Positions 59,348 through 64,000 of a DNA stretch of 64,000 bases are shown here, piece after piece. Source of the DNA: Methyloferula stellata AR4 (lineage in GTDB: Bacteria > Pseudomonadota > Alphaproteobacteria > Rhizobiales > Beijerinckiaceae); assembly GCF_000385335.1 (NCBI RefSeq), contig NZ_ARWA01000001.1, forward strand, positions 2,062,001 through 2,126,000, read 5' to 3'. The notes under the pieces were generated by a model. It was not told the origin of the DNA. It searched no databases and was given only the letters and a program-made list of their open reading frames with translations. A program made the translations under genes and the position numbers. Positions within the stretch are counted from its first letter, which is position 1; each line of letters starts with the position of its first letter.

Positions 59348-59810
59348 TGGCCGGCGCTCCCTCTGAGAGGGCCGGGCTCGCGAGGAGACTGCCGATAATG
59401 TGCAACATCCGCTCCGGATCGAGACAGACCTCGAATTTTGCGAAACCCAAAATTGCACGCAGGCCTCGCACGCTCTTTGGCGATGCCGTGACAATGGCAT
59501 CGGATGCGGCCCGATACCGCTCTTCGAGAGATTCGAGTTCGGCCCTGACGGCGTCCGGCACAGTGAGATGCGCCCATTCCATTTTTTCGATCCGCGCCGC
59601 GCATGCGCCCGCAGCCCCGTCAAGCGCCAGAGCTGTATGCACCAAAGCAACAATGTCGGAGTCGAGATCCGGCAAAGCCTCCGCAACAGGAATGGCTGCC
59701 GAAGCCAATAGACCAATCAGCGGAACGCCACACAGCTGGCGCAATACAGTTCGCCGCGATGAAATACCTTCGCCCCATATGGCGGTTTCATCAAAGTATT
59801 TAACTGTCAT
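59340..59810 (-). CDS. Twin-arginine-signal protein of unknown function, 156 residues
   Basis: The N-terminus ISSRRTVLRQLCGVPLIGLLASAAIPVAEA is a Tat-like signal; the mature part is short helices with Cys at AGACAARIEK and FEVCLDPERML. Its end overlaps the second Tat gene by 8 bp, so they work as a pair. Function unknown. Confidence 0.6.
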   Translation of the reverse strand: MTVKYFDETAIWGEGISSRRTVLRQLCGVPLIGLLASAAIPVAEALPDLDSDIVALVHTALALDGAAGACAARIEKMEWAHLTVPDAVRAELESLEERYRAASDAIVTASPKSVRGLRAILGFAKFEVCLDPERMLHIIGSLLASPALSEGAPANV

Positions 59811-59891
59811 AATTTGCCTCTCAATATCGAAGTTACAGCCGCACGACAGCGCGCGGTGCCCCTACAATCGCTGCAGCAGCTTGCCCGGAGA

Positions 59892-59915
59892 TTGATATTT
59901 TGATATCGTTTGATA
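59892..59915. promoter_or_regulatory. Candidate XRE operator repeats
   Basis: TTGATA occurs at 59,892, 59,900 and 59,910, with GATATTTTGATATC an inverted repeat, in the 145-bp divergent gap. Typical position for a phage-like repressor controlling both sides. Confidence 0.45.
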
Positions 59916-59955
59916 CTGTTAATGTCAATATTAAAATGATGAGGTAATACTATTA

Positions 59956-60192
59956 ATGTCGATTACGCCAGAGCAATGCCGGGCCGGCCGAGCGCTGCTC
60001 GGATGGTCCCAAGACGATCTTGTGGAGGCTTCCAAGGTGACAAAATCCACGATCGCCAATTTCGAGTCAGGCAAGCGGGAGCCTTATGAACGGACTCTTA
60101 CCGATCTCCGCCGAGCGCTCGAAGAAGCGGGCGTGATCTTCATTGATCGTAATGGCAATGGGCCGGGCGTACGCCTAAAGGACCGAGGTTAG
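59956..60192 (+). CDS. XRE-family transcriptional regulator
   Basis: 78 residues, divergent from the island operon. TPEQCRAGRALLGWSQDDLVEASKVTKSTIANFESGKREPYERTLTDLRRALEEAGVIFID is a compact Xre HTH with the GPGVRL tail often seen in Rhizobiales versions. Likely the master repressor of the island. Confidence 0.88.
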   Translation: MSITPEQCRAGRALLGWSQDDLVEASKVTKSTIANFESGKREPYERTLTDLRRALEEAGVIFIDRNGNGPGVRLKDRG

Positions 60193-60194
60193 GA

Positions 60195-60297
60195 GCGATC
60201 CAATCGGCCATTGAGGCCGCCGGTGTCATCTTCGTCGAAGAAAACGGCGAAGGCCCAGGCGTGCGCTTGCACAAAACAAAAAAGACGAGGAAATAGC
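60195..60297 (+). pseudogene. Remnant of a second XRE regulator (C-terminal fragment)
   Basis: Translation of 60,195-60,297 gives AIQSAIEAAGVIFVEENGEGPGVRLHK, closely similar to the tail of the adjacent XRE protein, and stops at TAG. No HTH or start is present, so this is a partial duplicate. Confidence 0.7.
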
Positions 60298-60304
60298 AAC
60301 GGTC

Positions 60305-61234
60305 ATGACTTCGCGCCGATCACTCTCTCCTGATACGTCTATTAGCGGCTCGAATAGTAGAACATCTTTGCGGGAACAGAGCGCTGGATATTGCGAGGTG
60401 CTTGAAGTGTTGTTCCCGGAATTGAGCAAGAAAAAAGGTGAGATTACGCCGGATCGGTTGCGGGAGCTCTATCCTGGCGCGCGGCGGAAGAGACAGACAA
60501 ACGACACCCTTCGCGATCTCGACGCGTCGATCGAGACGATCGTCTCAAGCGCCAGCGGCGGCGCCGTCAGAGATCCATATTACGTCGCCAGAAAGGGGAT
60601 TGCCGACGCTTTCTCGGCGGCCATCGCCACACGTCAACAGAAGAATGCCGCTTCGCGGCAGCGCGATAGGCTGAAAAAACATGCGGACCGATTTCGAAGC
60701 CAAGCCGAAGAGCTCACAAAGCTTTTCGCTGTCGAACCTGTGAGATATGAAGAACAGCGCGTCGAAAAGCTATCTAAGAAGGGACCCACCAAGGCCCTTG
60801 CCGCGGCGGAGGCGCAAAGAAAAAAACTCTGGGACGCTGGCGATCAAATATTCAAGCCGCGCGATGTGGCGCCACGCTTTCAAGCCGGAATTACATCCGT
60901 CCGCCGAGAGACGGAAGCGCGGGCACAGTATCACATCGATAGGGTAATGGAGGCAGTCGATTCTCTGAGTTTATTGGCTGATCTCGCGGAGGCGGAAATC
61001 ACGCGCCTAGACGCGTTGCTCGCACACGACATCTGGGCGACAGCGTTTATCCAAGCTCTTGGCGCCGTCTATGAAGGATTACGCGGCTCTCCGCCTCCGC
61101 TTTCGAAGGAGAGCAACGATTTTTCCGATTTCGTTAATGTCGCCATGGCGGTTTTGGGTGAAGATGAGCTGCCGCCCCACACAATCCACGCGGCGATCAA
61201 ACCGCTGCGGCGAGCGAAGCAAAAGCACGTTTGA
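60305..61234 (+). CDS. Hypothetical helical protein, 309 residues
   Basis: ATG 60,305 follows the XRE remnant by 7 bp. Charged helices (RQRDRLKKHADRFRSQAEELTKLFAVEPVRYEEQRVEKLSKKGPTKALAAAEAQRKK; DSLSLLADLAEAEITRLDALLAHD) dominate; there is no signal peptide or membrane segment. I do not recognise a family. It reads away from the phage-like genes and may be cargo. Confidence 0.55.
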   Translation: MTSRRSLSPDTSISGSNSRTSLREQSAGYCEVLEVLFPELSKKKGEITPDRLRELYPGARRKRQTNDTLRDLDASIETIVSSASGGAVRDPYYVARKGIADAFSAAIATRQQKNAASRQRDRLKKHADRFRSQAEELTKLFAVEPVRYEEQRVEKLSKKGPTKALAAAEAQRKKLWDAGDQIFKPRDVAPRFQAGITSVRRETEARAQYHIDRVMEAVDSLSLLADLAEAEITRLDALLAHDIWATAFIQALGAVYEGLRGSPPPLSKESNDFSDFVNVAMAVLGEDELPPHTIHAAIKPLRRAKQKHV

Positions 61235-61548
61235 AATCGCGTGGGAGTAAAGGGTGAGCGACGGAACATTTTCCGAACGCGTGTTCGGCCGCGCGAAAGT
61301 TCTCCTTAAGAAGAGCCCCCGCTAGAGAGATTTGACACCGACCGTCGCAACGCGCGAAATTGGCGTGTTGTTTTGCGTCCCTTACTTTCAGTGCCTCTAT
61401 TAAATAAAAGCCTTTAGGGTAAAGCATTGTCGCGATCGACTTTCGAGGCCACGCTGCCCTCCTCATCGCCGCTGGCCTAACAGTTGATCCGGAGACGACG
61501 ACTTTACACGTTTTATTTATTTCAGAAAATTTTTGAAGGTCATTCGCG
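61235..61548. other. 314-bp intergenic region
   Basis: No gene, repeat or clear terminator stands out. The last 60 bases are AT-rich and may be the promoter of the next gene. Confidence 0.4.
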
Positions 61549-62559
61549 ATGCACAAGCTCAAACGCGATGGGATAGCAGTTCTCATTCTTTGCGGCGTGA
61601 TGGGCACGTTGATTTTTACGCACGAGAGCAGCATATCTTCAAACGGCGAGGTCAAGCAATTCAGGTCGACCGTCAGAGCCGCCGCACCGATGCGCCTCAA
61701 AGAAGAACTACAGGATTCATTGCGCGTAGAAATCGCCGACGGAAGCGCCGAAGCGGCCGCGGCAAATGCCCCGGCTAGAGATTCAGGCGCCGTGCCGGGG
61801 ATCGCTCGAATTTGCCTCACGGACGAAGACATCAAGCTCTCGCGCAGCGGCTCGATCTTACTCCCGGCGACGGCCGTTTTCGAAGATTTAGGTCCACTCA
61901 AAGGCAACGCCGCCGATCCTTCGACTTGGAGCTATGAGGTCCAAGAAGGAGCATTCTTCCACGCCGGCATCGTGACCCTCGCACCGGCGATCATCACGGC
62001 CAAAAAGCGCTGCGCGGAGGTGCCGGTTGAAATGTTGCTGAGCAGCCTCTGGACGCAAACTTCGCAGAAGGCATCGGATGTGCATGTCTACGCCTTGGCT
62101 GATATCATCGACTATCCCGTTTCGGTGCAAAGACCGGCGGTCGAGTTCGGTAAGCTCGTAGACGATATGAGTGTCCGGGCGCTCCTGCTCGCTGATATCT
62201 CAGCCTCTCGGAAGGAGCCAACCGGGCTCCGCGATGACGATGCCGGCAGGGCATCATGCCTGAACGAAGCGCAAAAATTCGCGGCGCGCATCGGCGGCGG
62301 CGTTGGCCGGCAAACGAGCGTGGTCGTTTTCATCGGTGGCGTTGCTGCTGAAGAAGCGTCTTATGGCTGCGGATTCTATCCGAGGAAGGGAGCGGATTTT
62401 TCTGCAGCGTGGTCGCGAGGAGCACGGCCTCCTGCGGCGACACGGGAGCTGATAGCGTCCGCTGGCGAATATCTGACAGGGGCATCTCGTGCCGAAATCG
62501 GCCGCGAAGCGGATGCCTGCCTCACTGCGGCTCTCAAGCCTGAGGCCCAGGAAGCTTAG
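61549..62559 (+). CDS. Hypothetical membrane-anchored or exported protein, 336 residues
   Basis: Residues 6-24 form a membrane or signal segment (RDGIAVLILCGVMGTLIFTH). The rest is a soluble periplasmic-type domain with four or more Cys (ARICLTDED, KKRCAEVPV, RASCLNEAQK, SYGCGFYP, ADACLTAALK). Family not recognised. Downstream, a GGAGGAT-preceded GTG starts the next gene 67 bp away. Confidence 0.55.
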   Translation: MHKLKRDGIAVLILCGVMGTLIFTHESSISSNGEVKQFRSTVRAAAPMRLKEELQDSLRVEIADGSAEAAAANAPARDSGAVPGIARICLTDEDIKLSRSGSILLPATAVFEDLGPLKGNAADPSTWSYEVQEGAFFHAGIVTLAPAIITAKKRCAEVPVEMLLSSLWTQTSQKASDVHVYALADIIDYPVSVQRPAVEFGKLVDDMSVRALLLADISASRKEPTGLRDDDAGRASCLNEAQKFAARIGGGVGRQTSVVVFIGGVAAEEASYGCGFYPRKGADFSAAWSRGARPPAATRELIASAGEYLTGASRAEIGREADACLTAALKPEAQEA

Positions 62560-62626
62560 TGATCGAGAGTTTGGAGGTGTCAAGGTCGATTGCCAGGCCT
62601 TCGCGCGCGATGGCGGCGGAGGATCT

Positions 62627-63037
62627 GTGACGATCTACCGACGTTTCGGGAGCTATCGAACGAAAGAACAGCCCACGTCCGCGGAGATTGCGGCCATGGG
62701 CAAGGCTTCGGAATTCATCCATGAAAAAGAAGCCAAAAGCACCGATGATGCCCTGACCTTCGCGCGCTGGTGGCAGGATGAATCGATTTCAAAAGACGTG
62801 AAAACCTTCGCGATCATGGCTGCTCGCGTCATCGTTCTTGCGCGGCGCTGCCACTCGGGAAAGCTGCTCGACGATAAGATCGCCATCTGGGCTGACCAGG
62901 CGGGCATCAGCCACGCCGATATAGCGCCGGAAGGCCGGTACGCCTCTTTGATGAATTCGATGGTAGCCGTCATGCAGTCCGGCGCGCGAGGCGAAAGCAC
63001 TGAGGAGTCGTGTGCGGCGCTGAAGAAGTATGAATAG
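62627..63037 (+). CDS. Hypothetical protein, 136 residues (GTG start)
   Basis: GTG 62,627 has GGAGGATCT just upstream, preferred over an ATG at 62,489 that would overlap the previous gene by 71 bp. The protein is helical (TSAEIAAMGKASEFIHEKEAKSTDDALTFARWWQDES; KTFAIMAARVIVLARRCHSGKLLDDKIAIWADQAG). No family recognised. Confidence 0.5.
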   Translation: MTIYRRFGSYRTKEQPTSAEIAAMGKASEFIHEKEAKSTDDALTFARWWQDESISKDVKTFAIMAARVIVLARRCHSGKLLDDKIAIWADQAGISHADIAPEGRYASLMNSMVAVMQSGARGESTEESCAALKKYE

Positions 63038-63094
63038 CTATAGCATTGACGGATTGGCTCTTTGCGCCGCCTCACGGGCACGGATTAAAATCAA

Positions 63095-63538
63095 ATGTGG
63101 CCATGGTTTCATTCACTTTTGGTGACTATAGGCGCGACCTGCATTGCCCTCGCACCAACCGCGATCACGCAGGACGAGGCGCCGTTCCCGACATGGCGGA
63201 AAAGGCTTTACGAGCTGATCGACAGCCACAAACGATGGCCACCCGGCGCGATCGATCGGCCGGACGGCGGCATCGCGACGGTCGCATTTTCCATTGACCG
63301 GGACGGGCGGCTTTTATCGGCGGCCCTCGCGAAAAGTTCGGGCCTCGACGTTTTCGACCAGGAGGCGATCGACACGATCAACCGCTCCGCGCCATTCCAG
63401 CCGGCGCCTCCAGACTTGCCCGGCGCCATCATCAAACTCACGGTACCGATCAACTTTCGAGGACTCAGATCTGGTCTCAAAAACAGCGAGCTTCGGCTGG
63501 CGGCCGCCAAATCCGTTGGCCTAAGCCATGCTACTTAG
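63095..63538 (+). CDS. TonB C-terminal domain protein
   Basis: 147 residues. Signal-like start MWPWFHSLLVTIGATCIALAP and a TonB-C pattern: WRKRLYELIDSHKRWPPGA, ATVAFSIDRDGRLLSAALAKSSGLDVFDQEAIDTINRSAPFQPAPPDLP and a final beta strand IIKLTVPINF. It lacks the long proline stalk and ExbB/ExbD genes, so it is more likely a stand-alone energy-coupling-like or peptidoglycan-associated protein. Confidence 0.78.
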   Translation: MWPWFHSLLVTIGATCIALAPTAITQDEAPFPTWRKRLYELIDSHKRWPPGAIDRPDGGIATVAFSIDRDGRLLSAALAKSSGLDVFDQEAIDTINRSAPFQPAPPDLPGAIIKLTVPINFRGLRSGLKNSELRLAAAKSVGLSHAT

Positions 63539-63607
63539 TCAGTCCGGCAAAAGCCGACTCTTCGATCCTGCACATGGCCGCCCCCGAAGCGACCTCAAAT
63601 GAATGCG

Positions 63608-63641
63608 AGCCCCGTCAGCCTAGCGCTGGTGGGGCTTTTTT
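63608..63641 (+). terminator. Rho-independent terminator after the TonB-like gene
   Basis: AGCCCC-gt-CAG / CTG-gt-GGGGCT stem followed by TTTTTT, 70 bp after the stop. Confidence 0.7.
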
Positions 63642-63767
63642 ATTTTGTGGTCAATATTGGCCATCGCGCCCGTAGCGTTTCAGCTAGATCACCCCCGGTT
63701 GCGGAAGTTCTTGGACCGTACCCTTCAAAGTTGATCCTCCCCGATTGACATTGTGACGGCTGACTTT

Positions 63768-63800
63768 GCCTCGCTCGCTCCGGCCAGCGGGGCTTTTTTT
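63768..63800. terminator. Hairpin with T run before the MerR gene end
   Basis: GCCTCGCT / AGCGGGGC stem and seven T residues on the plus strand, just before the minus-strand MerR stop; a plus-strand terminator. Confidence 0.6.
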
Positions 63801-63804
63801 GTTT

Positions 63805-64000
63805 TCACATTCGCCCCGCTAACAGGTCTCGCAACATCCGGATTGCCACCTCGATCTCTTCGCGCTGGCGTTCAAGCAACGCGATATGTTGGGAAATGCG
63901 ATCCGGCGGCAGTGCCTGCCCCAGCGGCTCATCGCTCTCGAGGTCGTAGCCCCGAAGCATCTCTTGTATTTCGGCGATCGTGAAACCGAGTTTTTTCGTT
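63805..64000 (-). CDS. MerR-family regulator, C-terminal part (cut by window edge)
   Basis: The minus-strand frame runs from the right edge to TGA 63,807-63,805. KKLGFTIAEIQEMLRGYDLES is the end of the MerR winged helix and the following LERQREEIEVAIRMLRDLLAG is the dimerisation helix. The HTH start and effector residues lie outside the window. It probably marks chromosome beyond the island. Confidence 0.82.
   Translation of the reverse strand, partial: TKKLGFTIAEIQEMLRGYDLESDEPLGQALPPDRISQHIALLERQREEIEVAIRMLRDLLAGRM

Larger units (their letters stand above)
48989..60297. mobile_element. Integrated phage-like island beside tRNA-Leu (right end uncertain)
   Basis: Starting at the tRNA-Leu 3' end: int, AlpA-like xis, Nu1-like terS, tape measure, frameshifting tail chaperone, three unknowns, replication-type protein with iterons, two more small genes, decoration protein D, two Tat-signal proteins (all minus strand), then a divergent XRE regulator and its decayed copy. 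No large terminase, portal, capsid, tube, baseplate or lysis gene is seen, so it looks like a satellite or reduced prophage. No second copy of the tRNA end was found in the window; genes up to 63.5 kb may also belong to it. Confidence 0.75.

Noticed and set aside
48989-64000. Second attachment-site copy (right end of the island)
   Set aside because: I looked for a repeat of the tRNA-Leu 3' end such as TTCGAGTCCCCCCGC; none is present in the window.
1-64000. CRISPR array or insertion sequence
   Set aside because: No regularly spaced 25-40 bp repeat with unique spacers and no transposase gene with inverted ends were seen.

Overview
The window is high-GC bacterial chromosome from an alphaproteobacterium of the order Hyphomicrobiales (Rhizobiales). 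The gene order (ruvX, gatC-gatA, gatB, queA-tgt, coaD next to peptidyl-prolyl isomerases), a Porin_2-type porin, a lysine-rich H1-like protein and Rhizobiales-style dispersed palindromes all point that way. A formyl-CoA transferase beside a PanE2-like reductase is what I would expect in a methylotroph-related lineage such as Beijerinckiaceae or Methylobacteriaceae. That family-level placement is inference.

Positions 1-48,600 are mostly ordinary core chromosome: the end of gyrA, a methyltransferase, an orphan Phd-type antitoxin, a molbindin facing an HTH/periplasmic-binding-like regulator, coaD, two cyclophilins, queA-tgt, thrB-rnhA, peroxiredoxin, yqgE, a chemotaxis transducer, ruvX, a holin-like gene overlapping a DUF3618-YihY fusion, gatC/gatA/gatB, the H1-like protein, tRNA-Ser(GCU), a porin, and a gntR-frc-panE2-like operon probably for oxalate use. 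These are followed by several hydrolases, rpsD, a ferredoxin, purB, an RMD1-family gene, a P1 peptidase, miaA and a glycosyltransferase. At least five kinds of dispersed palindromic repeat fill intergenic gaps. Strong terminators follow yqgE, the porin and rpsD.

At 48,691-48,988 there is a tRNA-Leu(UAA) gene split in the anticodon loop by a 211-nt group I intron. The insertion point is the one used by the cyanobacterial/plastid tRNA-Leu intron. Directly after its CCA end starts an integrated phage-like island (about 49,049-59,810, all genes on the minus strand). It carries a tyrosine integrase, an AlpA-like excisionase, a Nu1-like small terminase, a tape-measure protein, a tail assembly chaperone with a textbook -1 frameshift signal, several unknowns, a replication-type winged-helix protein containing three 20-bp iteron-like repeats, a second AlpA-like protein, a lambda-D-type head decoration protein and two twin-arginine-signal proteins. 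Large terminase, portal, major capsid, tail tube, baseplate and lysis genes are absent from this block. This set resembles a phage satellite or a heavily reduced prophage. A divergent XRE regulator, with a decayed copy beside it, heads the right side.

From 60,300 to 63,540 lie three proteins I do not recognise and a TonB-C-terminal protein. Two terminators and the C-terminal part of a MerR-family regulator end the window. No second attachment copy was found, so the right boundary of the island is unresolved.
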